64,000 nucleotides of DNA from Bacillota bacterium (GTDB lineage: Bacteria > Bacillota > Clostridia > Acetivibrionales > DSM-1351): the NCBI GenBank assembly GCA_023460955.1, contig JAEWOH010000010.1, positions 1 to 64,000 on the forward strand, in the 5' to 3' direction. The notes beneath the pieces are model-generated. The model saw only the letters and a program-made list of their open reading frames with translations. It did no database searches and was not told the DNA's origin. This document shows, one piece after another, positions 8,939 through 17,616 of the stretch. The stretch's first letter is position 1. Every line of letters starts with the position of its first letter. Both the position numbers and the translations under genes were made by a program.

Positions 8939-9652
8939 TTGGTTACAGATATTAGAAAGCAAAATGGGAAGGTGGCAGCAATAATTACCGCTGCAGGCAA
9001 AGGAACAAGAATGAAGTCCGATATAAATAAGCAATACATGGACCTCGGAGGCATTCCGGTTCTTGCAAGGACAATATTCCCCTTTCAGGATTCTCCCAGG
9101 GTTGACGAAATCATAGTGGTAATAAATGAAGAAGATATAAAGTATTGCAAGACAAATATTATTGAAAAATATGGTCTTTCAAAAGTTACGTCGCTGGTCA
9201 GCGGAGGAGCTGAAAGGCAAAACTCTGTATATAAAGGGCTTTGTGCCGTGGATAATCTTTTTGAAATTGTTATGATACACGATGGAGCAAGACCTTTCAT
9301 AACTGTTGATAAAATAGAAGAGTGTATTGATAACGCCAGAATCTACGGGGCATGCGGACTGGGAGTTAAAGTAAAAGACACTATAAAAATATCCGACTCG
9401 GAGGGCTTTGTTTCAACCACGCCGGACAGAAATTGTCTTTGGAGTATTCAAACTCCTCAGTGCTTTAATTTAAAATTGATTATGAATGCCCACGACCAGG
9501 CAATTAAGAATGGGTATGTGGGAACTGATGATATGGTCCTGGTGGAAAAAATGGGAATCCCGGTGAAGATTTTAGAGGGAAGTTATAAAAATATTAAAAT
9601 CACAACACCTGAAGATATTGCAATTGGAGAATCAATTCTTAGAAGTATGTAG
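8939..9652 (+). CDS. ispD: 2-C-methyl-D-erythritol 4-phosphate cytidylyltransferase
   Basis: 237 aa. Third step of the MEP isoprenoid pathway: joins CTP and MEP to give CDP-ME. The nucleotide-binding signature AAGKGTRM, IHDGARPF, the WSIQTPQCF loop, GTDDMVLVE and the C-terminal NIKITTPEDI are all present, so it looks fully functional. The start is TTG at 8939 with GGAGG about 11 nt upstream. It follows yacL after 23 nt and is the last gene of the carD block. It ends facing the ispF-like gene, with no clear terminator between the two. Confidence 0.93.
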   Translation: MVTDIRKQNGKVAAIITAAGKGTRMKSDINKQYMDLGGIPVLARTIFPFQDSPRVDEIIVVINEEDIKYCKTNIIEKYGLSKVTSLVSGGAERQNSVYKGLCAVDNLFEIVMIHDGARPFITVDKIEECIDNARIYGACGLGVKVKDTIKISDSEGFVSTTPDRNCLWSIQTPQCFNLKLIMNAHDQAIKNGYVGTDDMVLVEKMGIPVKILEGSYKNIKITTPEDIAIGESILRSM

Positions 9653-9732
9653 CTCTCAAAAACTAGAATTGATCGGGCAACTTATATTTGCTGTCACTAT
9701 TAATGTAACATCCCCTCGATAAAATTTTTTAC

Positions 9733-10203
9733 TCAAAGAGCTGTGACGATGCAAAAAGCTTGTATCCCCAGACCCTGACCGAATTGGGTTAAGCCTTCTC
9801 CGGAGGTTGCTGTTATTCCCACACTGTTTTCAGGTATGCTAAGAAGATTAGATATTACTTTGCGCATTTCTGGTATCATCGGCGTAATCCGTGGGTAGGA
9901 GCATTCTATTGAAATCGATACATGTACTATTTTAACATCCACAAGATACTTTAAAGCCTCCTTTAGGTACTCAGAACTGTCCTTTATCCCCTTTTTCATA
10001 CACATATCATCAGCAATTCTTCCTAGTATATTAACGCAGGTAACCCCGGATACAGCATTGGTTATGGCGTGTAAAACCACGTCGGCGTCGCTGTTCCCTG
10101 CTAGTGGGGTAATGCCTTCAAAGGTCACTCCACCTAATACAAATTTCTTATTTTTATTTTCAAAGTCAAATCTGTGACTGTCCTGACCAATACCTACCTT
10201 CAT
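9733..10203 (-). CDS. Divergent IspF-like protein
   Basis: 156 aa with the overall IspF fold and length. IspF makes the cyclic diphosphate of the MEP pathway. The zinc ligands seem kept: D8 and H10 (GQDSH) and a His in VVLHAI (H45), plus a recognisable C-terminus (ITATSGEGLTQFGQGLGIQAF). However, the conserved stretch normally written GDIGxxFPDTD is replaced by GRIADDMCMKKG, losing the substrate-binding Asp and the FPDTD loop. It could be a diverged paralogue with another role or an active clostridial variant. It is convergent to ispD, not in an operon with it. Confidence 0.75.
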   Translation of the reverse strand: MKVGIGQDSHRFDFENKNKKFVLGGVTFEGITPLAGNSDADVVLHAITNAVSGVTCVNILGRIADDMCMKKGIKDSSEYLKEALKYLVDVKIVHVSISIECSYPRITPMIPEMRKVISNLLSIPENSVGITATSGEGLTQFGQGLGIQAFCIVTAL

Positions 10204-10301
10204 ATTTGCTCTCCCTTTATGGATTATATATTTTGCTATGCCTGATTAATATGGATTTTTCAATCACATTATATTATACCCATTATGTGTCTTCAAGTGT
10301 A

Positions 10302-10332
10302 TTGACATTACCAGTTACATATATTATATAAT
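10302..10332 (+). promoter_or_regulatory. Promoter of proS
   Basis: TTGACA (10302-10307), a 17-bp spacer and TATATA (10325-10330, within TATATAAT). The leader to the proS start is about 165 nt of AT-rich sequence. I find no T-box conserved element in it. Confidence 0.75.
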
Positions 10333-10500
10333 ATTAGTTGGCGCTTTTCTTTGAAAATGGTTTATTAAATATTTATATTAATAACATATTTTATATATTA
10401 AAATTGAAATGGGCAGGCAAATCCCTTAAACAAAGTACTATTACATTTATTACCATTGGTAAATATGATTAAAAAGCCTGTTCCGGAAATGGAGTTCGAG

Positions 10501-11937
10501 ATGTCCAAGGATAAGAAATTAGTTGAAGCCATAACTTCCATGAATGATGACTTCGCGCAGTGGTATACCGATGTTATTAAGAAAGCTGAACTTGTTGATT
10601 ATGCCAGCGTGAGAGGATGCATGATAATAAAGCCCTACGGCTATGCTATCTGGGAAAATCTCCAAAAAGCATTGGATTCAAGGTTTAAGGCAACCGGTCA
10701 TGAAAATGTCTATATGCCTATGTTTATTCCGGAGAGCTTACTGCTCAAGGAAAAGGAACATGTTGAGGGGTTTGCACCCGAGGTTGCATGGGTAACACAT
10801 GGGGGAGATGAAAAACTCACAGAGAGATTGTGTGTCAGACCTACTTCTGAAACTTTGTTCTGTGAGCATTATTCAAACATAGTTCATTCATACAGGGATC
10901 TGCCAAAGTTATATAATCAATGGTGTTCGGTTGTTCGTTGGGAAAAAACTACAAGACCTTTCCTTAGAACGCTAGAATTTTTATGGCAGGAAGGCCATAC
11001 TGCACATGCAACGGCAGAAGAAGCTCAGGAAGAAACTATTAAAATGCTTAATGTGTATGCTGATGTTTGTGAAAATGTTCTTGCAATTCCCGTAATTAAA
11101 GGAAGAAAAACCGATAAAGAAAAGTTTGCAGGTGCTAAAGCCACCTACACCATTGAGAGCCTTATGCATGATGGAAAGGCTTTACAATCCGGAACTTCAC
11201 ATAATTTCGGAGATGGCTTCGCAAGGGCATTTGAAATACAATATACTGACAAAAACAATCAGCTTCAATATGTTCATCAAACATCCTGGGGTGTAACAAC
11301 ACGTTTAATCGGGGCAATCATAATGGTGCACGGTGACGACAGCGGTTTGGTATTACCTCCTGCAGTAGCTCCGACACAGCTTGTTATAATTCCTGTATCT
11401 CAGCATAAGGAAGGCGTGCTTGAAAAAGCAAATGAGCTTTTGAATAATCTATCAGCTAAGTTCAGAGTAAAGATTGATGACAGTGATAAAATGCCTGGAT
11501 GGAAATTTGCAGAATATGAAATGAAGGGTATTCCGCTGCGTCTTGAGGTTGGTCCTAAGGATATTGAGAAAAATCAGGTAGTTTTAGTAAGAAGGGATAC
11601 CCGAGAAAAAGTATTCACTTCGATGGATAATCTTGAGGAGACTGTAGAAACACTGCTTGCAGACATTCAAAAGTCCCTGCTTGATAGAGCAAGAGAAATG
11701 AGAGATAAGAAGACCTATACTGCCACAACCCTTGATGAATTTGAGCAGATTATAAATAGTACTCCAGGTTTTGTAAAGGCAATGTGGTGTGGTGATCAGG
11801 CTTGCGAAGATCAGGTTAAGGAGAAGACCGGGGCTACGGCAAGGTGTATGCCTTTTGAACAGGAAGAGCTTTCAGATAAGTGTATGTGCTGCGGGAAACC
11901 GGCAAAGACCATGGTTTACTGGGGTAAGGCATATTAA
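10501..11937 (+). CDS. proS: Prolyl-tRNA synthetase, archaeal/eukaryote-like type
   Basis: 478 aa. Class II synthetase charging tRNA-Pro. It has the short form without the bacterial INS editing domain, and a C-terminal zinc-binding-like domain with several Cys (CGDQACED, CMCCGKPA) ending in a C-terminal Tyr, as in archaeal-type ProRS. Core motifs include RPTSET and VVRWEK. The frame stays open to a TTG at 10456, but the ATG at 10501 has GGAG (10491-10494) 6 nt upstream and matches the family N-terminus (KKLVEAITSMNDDFAQWY). It is monocistronic, with its own promoter and terminator. Confidence 0.95.
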   Translation: MSKDKKLVEAITSMNDDFAQWYTDVIKKAELVDYASVRGCMIIKPYGYAIWENLQKALDSRFKATGHENVYMPMFIPESLLLKEKEHVEGFAPEVAWVTHGGDEKLTERLCVRPTSETLFCEHYSNIVHSYRDLPKLYNQWCSVVRWEKTTRPFLRTLEFLWQEGHTAHATAEEAQEETIKMLNVYADVCENVLAIPVIKGRKTDKEKFAGAKATYTIESLMHDGKALQSGTSHNFGDGFARAFEIQYTDKNNQLQYVHQTSWGVTTRLIGAIIMVHGDDSGLVLPPAVAPTQLVIIPVSQHKEGVLEKANELLNNLSAKFRVKIDDSDKMPGWKFAEYEMKGIPLRLEVGPKDIEKNQVVLVRRDTREKVFTSMDNLEETVETLLADIQKSLLDRAREMRDKKTYTATTLDEFEQIINSTPGFVKAMWCGDQACEDQVKEKTGATARCMPFEQEELSDKCMCCGKPAKTMVYWGKAY

Positions 11938-11950
11938 CAAGTTTAAAGTT

Positions 11951-11982
11951 AAAGGTCTGCGGAGAAACCGCAGACCTTTTTT
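11951..11982 (+). terminator. Terminator of proS
   Basis: A perfect 12-bp GC-containing stem (11951-11962 with 11968-11979), a 5-nt loop and a T run. Confidence 0.9.
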
Positions 11983-12131
11983 AATAAAAATTTCTCATAA
12001 TCATATTTTTTCTAGTTTTTTCCCATAAAGGTAAATAAATATAAAAAACCTGTCAATACTATAAATACAAGGATTAATTTCCTGTTACCATTTAACGTAA
12101 CAACAGTAAGTATTTGTGTAGGAGGGGTTTT

Positions 12132-13007
12132 ATGAAAAAAAACAAAATGTTTATAATAACTGCGGCCTTATTGGTAATGGCTTTTACATTTTTGCCGGTA
12201 AGAACAGGTCAGTATATGGTTGCAGCTTCGGAGGCATATCAGAAGGTTGAAGTCAGTTCGGGAAAAATAACTGCAAATGAAGTAAATCTGCGCTCAGGAC
12301 CGGCTACTACTTTTGACATTCTCTGCAAGCTTAAAAAAGATCAAAAGGTTACAGTGTTGGGAAAACTGGGAGACTGGTACGCTGTGTATGTAAGCGGAAC
12401 AGGAAATGTCGGAGCTGTTTCCTCACATTATATAAAACTTGATGAGCAGAAGACTAAATCGGCTACTAAACAGGCAGCATCCACGTCCCCGAAAGGCAGT
12501 GGTACTTCAACAGTACCTAAGACTGATAATGCTGCTTCCAAGTCATCTGTTTCATCCGGCAACGCAGTCACCAAAACAGCTGAGAGTAAAGCCACGGTCA
12601 AACCCGCAGCAGTACAGCAGCTAAAGGATATATCGGCAGATGAACAAAGTTTATTTGATCTTGTAAATAAGGCCAGAAAGGAAAAGGGTTTAAAAGCTCT
12701 CGAGTTTGATGCAAGTCTTGTTAAAATTGCAAGGCTAAAAGCAAAGGATATGAGAGATAACAATTATTTCAGCCACACCTCTAAGTATTATGGAACACCC
12801 TTTGATATGATGAAAAAGTATGGTGTTAAGTTCAGTACCGCAGGAGAAAATATTGCAGGCAATCAATCTGTTGAAAAAGTTGTAAAGGCATGGCTGAAAG
12901 AAAGTGGCAACAACATATACAATGACAAATTTAACTCCACAGGTATAGGTATTGTTGAAAGCCCTACCTATGGCAAGCTATTTGTTCAGTTGTTCATTAA
13001 AAAGTAG
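12132..13007 (+). CDS. Exported SH3-like and CAP-domain protein
   Basis: 291 aa from the ATG at 12132, preceded by GGAGGGG. The N-terminus is a signal peptide (KKNK, then a hydrophobic stretch to about residue 27). A bacterial SH3 domain (about 38-102, NEVNLRSGPATTFD) probably binds cell wall. A Ser/Thr/Lys-rich linker follows, then a CAP/SCP domain (about 170-291) with YFSH and the GEN motif (FSTAGENIA). The usual GHR-N-I segment of YkwD-like CAP proteins is replaced by KESGNNIYNDKFN, so one conserved His is missing. The role of such CAP proteins is not settled; a spore or cell-wall association is possible. Confidence 0.85.
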   Translation: MKKNKMFIITAALLVMAFTFLPVRTGQYMVAASEAYQKVEVSSGKITANEVNLRSGPATTFDILCKLKKDQKVTVLGKLGDWYAVYVSGTGNVGAVSSHYIKLDEQKTKSATKQAASTSPKGSGTSTVPKTDNAASKSSVSSGNAVTKTAESKATVKPAAVQQLKDISADEQSLFDLVNKARKEKGLKALEFDASLVKIARLKAKDMRDNNYFSHTSKYYGTPFDMMKKYGVKFSTAGENIAGNQSVEKVVKAWLKESGNNIYNDKFNSTGIGIVESPTYGKLFVQLFIKK

Positions 13008-13013
13008 CATAGT

Positions 13014-13065
13014 TTTAAACCTTAAAGGAGCTGCAGTGATAACTGCAGCTCCTTTAAGGTTTAAG
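13014..13065. repeat. Long perfect inverted repeat between convergent genes
   Basis: Arms 13017-13037 and 13042-13062 are perfectly complementary (21 bp) around a GATA loop, and the pairing continues about 2-3 bp outward. It lies between the ends of the CAP gene and the reverse-strand pseudouridine synthase gene. Neither strand has a proper T run, so it may act as a bidirectional transcription barrier or mRNA 3'-end stabiliser. Confidence 0.85.
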
Positions 13066-13085
13066 GTTCCATAAATTAAAATTTT

Positions 13086-13988
13086 CTACTTTTTGTTTTT
13101 TACTATATTATCAAGACTAAAGGGTGGATTAATGGAAATTGTCTTGCCTTTGAGATATGAGAGATGTCCTGAGGCCGATGTGAAATCAAAAGTCAGACTG
13201 CTTGCACAAAGTAACTGGTATTTTGCGTTGTAATGCTTATTTTCTATATTTCTGCCATATTTTCCGTCGCCAATAATCGGGTGACCGTAAAAGGCCAGGT
13301 GCGCACGGATCTGGTGCGTTCTTCCTGTTACAAGTTCAACCTCTAGAAGACTAAGATTTTCAAGGGTTTTCAGTACTTTATATCGTGTAACTATTTCAAG
13401 TGAATCCCTTGTTTTTTTATCTGACACAAAAACACGGCTTATCCTATCATTTTTCTCCAAAAAATCTACAAGCTCGTCCTGCCGTTTGTCCATTATACCC
13501 GAAACAATACAGGTATATAATTTAACAATTTCTCTATCCTTGATTTTATCCAGCATTATTTCAAGAGTAGCATTGTTTTTGGATAATATTACAAGGCCAC
13601 TTGTGTTTCTATCAAGTCTATGGCATAAGGCCAATTCAGGACCATATATTTTCTGGAGCTTATCAATAAGAGTGGCTTCAGTCTGGTTTCTGTCCGGATG
13701 AACGGGTACTCCCTGAGCTTTGTTCACCACAAGTATATTATTATCTTCAAAAACTACCGAATAGCCTTCATCATCCTTTCCAAGCAGGAATTCATCAATG
13801 ATATAGATTTCAATTTTGTCGCCTTCCGAGACAGAATAATCCTCTTTAACTCTGACACCATTAACCTTAACATCTTTCTTTCTCAGAGTTTTGAACAACA
13901 TTCCCGAGGACAAATTAGGGAAAAAGTCTCGTATAACCTTATCAATTTTCTTACCAGAGTGTTTTTCTTTAGCTGTTACCGTTCTCAT
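13086..13988 (-). CDS. RluC/RluD-family pseudouridine synthase
   Basis: 300 aa. An N-terminal S4 RNA-binding domain (about 12-75) is followed by the synthase domain with the catalytic-Asp signature CHRLDRNTSGLVILSK and the downstream TGRTHQIRAHLAFYGHPIIGDGKYG. It isomerises uridine in rRNA (RluA family, likely 23S rRNA); the exact site cannot be told from sequence. GGAG stands 7 nt before the ATG at 13988. Its upstream region contains three tandem 20-bp repeats. Confidence 0.9.
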   Translation of the reverse strand: MRTVTAKEKHSGKKIDKVIRDFFPNLSSGMLFKTLRKKDVKVNGVRVKEDYSVSEGDKIEIYIIDEFLLGKDDEGYSVVFEDNNILVVNKAQGVPVHPDRNQTEATLIDKLQKIYGPELALCHRLDRNTSGLVILSKNNATLEIMLDKIKDREIVKLYTCIVSGIMDKRQDELVDFLEKNDRISRVFVSDKKTRDSLEIVTRYKVLKTLENLSLLEVELVTGRTHQIRAHLAFYGHPIIGDGKYGRNIENKHYNAKYQLLCASSLTFDFTSASGHLSYLKGKTISINPPFSLDNIVKNKK

Positions 13989-14020
13989 TTGTTCTCCGCT
14001 TTCTATTGTAAATAAAAGTA

Positions 14021-14086
14021 TATTATTTATTACTAACGTCTATTATTTATAACTAACGTATATTATTTGTAACTAACGTCTATTAG
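14021..14086. repeat. Three tandem 20-bp repeats upstream of the pseudouridine synthase gene
   Basis: Units at 14021-14040, 14041-14060 and 14061-14080 differ at one to three positions and share TATTATTT and ACTAACGT; a partial fourth unit begins at 14081. They lie between the reverse-strand gene ending at 14100 and the start of the next reverse-strand gene at 13988, which is where the latter's promoter should be. Confidence 0.85.
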
Positions 14087-14099
14087 TATATAGCCATCG

Positions 14100-16568
14100 T
14101 TAATTAATTAAGCTTTCAAGATATCTGTAGTACTTATCACAAAGTTCCTCAGCGTGACTTTCCGAAGTGCTTTCGGTGATTAGCCTGAAAATTGGTTTAT
14201 CTGCATCAGGTACCACAAGAACCCAGCCCGTTTCAGTATATAGCTTTATTCCATCAAGGAGTTCCAGTTTTTTATCGCGATATTCATTAATAATTGTTCG
14301 CATAACTGTTCCTTTTAATTCCCAGGGGCATCTTATGCTCTTTTTTACCATGTAGAATTCGGGTATTTCCGATAATGCTTCACTAAGGCTGGTTTTTGTA
14401 TAACAAAGGTACTCAATAATTCTTATAAGGCCTTCAATAGCGTCAAAGCATAAAGTAAACTGACTGGGACGGAAGGTGTTATAACTTGGGAGATTTACTT
14501 CAGAGTCTTCACTTGTGCGGATTATGTAAGTCAATATTTCGTCCATAACAGCCTGTGAGGAGTTCTTTGTCCGCTTGACAGTACCTCCATACCGCTCTGC
14601 AAGTCTCTCAAAAACCTCGGAACCGGTAATTGTAGTAAAGAAAGTGGACCCGGAGGAGGTTCTGAATAAAATCTGTGCAATAAGAGCCTTATAAAGCTCC
14701 TCCTGTACTACTTTACCTGATTTGTCCACTAGGACAAGCTGTTCGGCATTTCTATCAATAATCGCTGCGAAATCATAACCTGCAGAGGTTAATCCTTCAG
14801 CAATGCTAGCCATATCACCATAGTCAGAAGAACAGCTAAATTCACAGCCGATTCCTATAAATAGTGGTTTCAAAATAGAAAATACAAATTCTGATTTTGA
14901 ATAAATACAAACTTTAGGCTTGCTTTCCCTGATAAGCTCAATATTTGTTTTGTTGCAGAGGTTTCTGATATAATATTTGCTAAAATCAGTTATATTGTTT
15001 AACCTGCTTATTTGCTGAGAGGAGCACCTCTTGAAATCTTCCTTGAAGAAAGAGGATTCAATTTTTCTTTCGACCAATCTGCTGATTGAAGCTCCCCTTA
15101 CATCCATAAAGTCCAATCTTATTTTATTAATATTCTCATTATCGGTTTTTATATGAACGCCACCCTCAACGGAAAGGTAACCAATTGCTGTTCTTGCTAT
15201 TGGAGTTAGTAGACTGCTCATGTTGAATACTTCCACACCAACTGACAACATTCCAGAAATAAATGCGTGCTTGAACATCCTCGCGGAATTGGAGTTTGTA
15301 GAACTTACCACTACTCTGGCACCTAATTTGAATTGTGAGCCGTAAGCCGCACCCAGCCTTGTGGCAAACTCCGGAGATATATCTACATTGACCAAGCCGC
15401 AGATCCCATTATATCCGAATATTTTATTCGAGTGCTTCGAACCCCAGATCATATTTCTATCAATAATTGCGAAGGGCTGAATTGTTTTAGACGGCCATAT
15501 TTTAATATTGGGTTTTATTATCACACGCTCTCCAACCTTGCAATCCTCACCGATAACTGCATTTTCAAAAACAGAATTATAGTGCTTGAGATTTACTCTA
15601 TTACAAAGAATAGCTCCTCTTAATTCACTTCCATACTCAACATAGCAGTTATCCCATATTATACTTCTGGCAATAGAAACATCGTCCTCGATGGTTGTAT
15701 TATTTCCTATAATTGTGTAATTGTCAATAAGAGTACCATTACCTATCCTGCAGTTGCAGCCTATAATGCAGGGACCTTTTATCTCTGCATTCGGCTCAAT
15801 AATTGTTCCGGCGCCGATCCATACATCTTCACTTAACTGAAAACCATCATAGTTAAATTTGATTTTTTTATCAAGGATATCATAATGTACTTTTAAATAT
15901 GATCTTATATCACCTATATCACACCAGTATTCCTGTGAAACATAGCCATATAAATTTTTATTGTGGCTGACCAATAGTGGGAAAATATCTCGACTGAAAT
16001 CAGTATTCTTATTTGCTTCAATGTAGTTTAGTATTTCTGGTTCCAATATGTAAGTTCCTGTGTTTACAGTATCACTAAAAAGCTCACCCCAGCTTGGTTT
16101 TTCAACAAAGCCGGTAACCTTTCCGCTGGAATCTGTTAAAACAACACCATACTCAAGGGGTACATCAACCTTTGATAAAATAATTGTTGCGAGAGAATTA
16201 CTTTCGTTATGGAATTCAATCGCTTTGGCTAGATTTAAGTTAGTTATTGAATCTCCGCTTATAACTATAAAGGGTTCATCTAAAAAACTCTCTGCATTTT
16301 TAATACCACCGGCAGTTCCAAGAGGAATTTCTTCAATGAAATATTTTATATTTACACCAAGATTCCTCCCGCTCCCAAAGTAGTCCTTTATAAGTTGGGG
16401 GTGATACATCAATGTAATTCCTATTTCAGTAATTCCATAACTTTTTAGCAACTCAATAGTATGTTCAAGAACTGGTTTGTTTAGTATGGGTACCATAGGT
16501 TTTGGTAAATCACATGTAAGGGGCCTAAGCCTGGAGCCTTCCCCGCCGGCCATAATAATAGCTTTCAC
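14100..16568 (-). CDS. Sugar-1-phosphate nucleotidyltransferase fused to a degenerate phosphomannomutase domain
   Basis: 822 aa. The N-terminal nucleotidyltransferase domain (about 1-230) has the intact signature MAGGEGSRLRPLT and KPMVPI, then left-handed beta-helix hexapeptide repeats (about 245-370), as in mannose-1-phosphate guanylyltransferases. The rest follows the phosphomannomutase fold, but the phosphoserine loop (normally TASHNP) reads IKTDNENIN (about 470) and the metal loop (normally DGDADR) reads IDRNAEQ (about 602). The mutase activity is probably lost; a regulatory role is possible. The start is GTG at 16568 with GGGAGG upstream. It likely feeds GDP-mannose or a related sugar nucleotide into surface glycans. 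Confidence 0.88.
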   Translation of the reverse strand: MKAIIMAGGEGSRLRPLTCDLPKPMVPILNKPVLEHTIELLKSYGITEIGITLMYHPQLIKDYFGSGRNLGVNIKYFIEEIPLGTAGGIKNAESFLDEPFIVISGDSITNLNLAKAIEFHNESNSLATIILSKVDVPLEYGVVLTDSSGKVTGFVEKPSWGELFSDTVNTGTYILEPEILNYIEANKNTDFSRDIFPLLVSHNKNLYGYVSQEYWCDIGDIRSYLKVHYDILDKKIKFNYDGFQLSEDVWIGAGTIIEPNAEIKGPCIIGCNCRIGNGTLIDNYTIIGNNTTIEDDVSIARSIIWDNCYVEYGSELRGAILCNRVNLKHYNSVFENAVIGEDCKVGERVIIKPNIKIWPSKTIQPFAIIDRNMIWGSKHSNKIFGYNGICGLVNVDISPEFATRLGAAYGSQFKLGARVVVSSTNSNSARMFKHAFISGMLSVGVEVFNMSSLLTPIARTAIGYLSVEGGVHIKTDNENINKIRLDFMDVRGASISRLVERKIESSFFKEDFKRCSSQQISRLNNITDFSKYYIRNLCNKTNIELIRESKPKVCIYSKSEFVFSILKPLFIGIGCEFSCSSDYGDMASIAEGLTSAGYDFAAIIDRNAEQLVLVDKSGKVVQEELYKALIAQILFRTSSGSTFFTTITGSEVFERLAERYGGTVKRTKNSSQAVMDEILTYIIRTSEDSEVNLPSYNTFRPSQFTLCFDAIEGLIRIIEYLCYTKTSLSEALSEIPEFYMVKKSIRCPWELKGTVMRTIINEYRDKKLELLDGIKLYTETGWVLVVPDADKPIFRLITESTSESHAEELCDKYYRYLESLIN

Positions 16569-16634
16569 CCTGACCTCCCTCTACGTGCAAGCCCTCCTGT
16601 GCTCATTAGTTCGCTCAGTTAAGGGACACGTTGG

Positions 16635-16663
16635 TATATAGTAATGAAAAACTAATCCCACAA
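16635..16663 (-). promoter_or_regulatory. Promoter of the nucleotidyltransferase/PMM-like gene
   Basis: Read on the reverse strand: TTGTGG (16663-16658), a 17-bp spacer and TATATA (16640-16635), about 70 bp before the GTG start. Confidence 0.5.
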
Positions 16664-16753
16664 TACTGGTATTTTGTTATTATTATATTCCATATGTTAC
16701 ATAATAATCCTCTTTATTCAAGATAACTCATCTTACGATAAGGCGTTAATTTA

Positions 16754-17017
16754 TTACTCAATAACTCCAAAACTCTTTTCCAATACTGATAGTGCATCTT
16801 CCCTGTTGTCAGGACCGACATCTATTTCTAGTTTAACCATTGTAGAAGGTACTGCTCCGGGAAATTTATGCGCTCGTTGCCTTGGTTCTTTCCCAAAATT
16901 TAGTCCGCATTCAGAAGTATTCAGGCAAGCCTTACTTATGCCATTGGTTTTCAAGGTTCCCATTACACTGCTTGCATCGTACAGGTTTGTGTAAAGCGCA
17001 GTAATTCTGTTATTCAT
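16754..17017 (-). CDS. Small protein of unknown function
   Basis: 87 aa from the ATG at 17017, which has GGAGGT about 7 nt upstream; the open frame extends further to 17077 without a ribosome site. The N-terminus (NNRITALYTNLYDASSVMGTLKTNGI) and C-terminus (REDALSVLEKSFGVIE) suggest an alpha/beta ferredoxin-like fold, loosely like YflT-type stress proteins, but the similarity is weak. No signal peptide or membrane segment. I assign no function. It lies 87 nt downstream of the gtrA-like gene on the same strand and may be co-transcribed. Confidence 0.6.
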   Translation of the reverse strand: MNNRITALYTNLYDASSVMGTLKTNGISKACLNTSECGLNFGKEPRQRAHKFPGAVPSTMVKLEIDVGPDNREDALSVLEKSFGVIE

Positions 17018-17104
17018 GATGCTTACCTCCGTTAAATGAAAAATACCAGCTGTGGGATTCACGCTTAGTATTTGCATTTATTATGGAAATAAGCCCTATT
17101 CAGA

Positions 17105-17512
17105 TTATTTTTTAAAGGTAAACAACTTGTTCAAAACATAGCTTATACCTGTATAAAAAATCATACCGATAAGTGTTGAAATATTTTTATCAATAAGAAG
17201 CTTCTCTGCCAACATTATAACAAGACCGTGCTGAAGTAGAAAACATACGGCAAAAACTCCTGTGAACCTTAAAAATTGTGTAATAGTGGAAGCTTGATGT
17301 CCTTTGAAGGTCCAGGATCTGTTCAATACAAAACTGTTTATAAAGCCAACCACATAACCCGCAATATTAGCAATTCTTAAAGAAACTGAAAATACATTCA
17401 TCAAAGTAAATATTACCACTCCTGTTACAAGAGTATTTAAAACTCCAACCAGACCGTATTTTACGATACTTGTATCCAATAGTTTCTTTATCAAATCTGT
17501 AATTTTTTTCAT
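17105..17512 (-). CDS. GtrA-family membrane protein
   Basis: 135 aa with four hydrophobic segments and the typical GtrA pattern: FGxxGxxNT-like YGLVGVLNTL near the N-terminus, then NSFVLNRSWTF between helices 2 and 3. GtrA proteins are thought to help move undecaprenyl-linked sugars across the membrane for cell-wall or surface glycosylation. AAAAGGGG precedes the ATG. The neighbouring nucleotidyltransferase gene fits a glycan-assembly context, though no GT partner is adjacent. Confidence 0.88.
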   Translation of the reverse strand: MKKITDLIKKLLDTSIVKYGLVGVLNTLVTGVVIFTLMNVFSVSLRIANIAGYVVGFINSFVLNRSWTFKGHQASTITQFLRFTGVFAVCFLLQHGLVIMLAEKLLIDKNISTLIGMIFYTGISYVLNKLFTFKK

Positions 17513-17616
17513 AATTTACCCCTTTTGGATGACGTTATTACAATGACATATTTACACAGATTTAAGTATATATAATATTATGAATTTTTACCACATTTCT
17601 GTATTATAGACGAGAT

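Noticed and set aside
10338..10500. T-box riboswitch before proS
   Set aside because: No conserved T-box core or specifier/antiterminator arrangement is visible in the leader.
14021..14086. Plasmid-type iterons / integrated element
   Set aside because: No replication initiator, integrase or transposase gene is near; only three short units.
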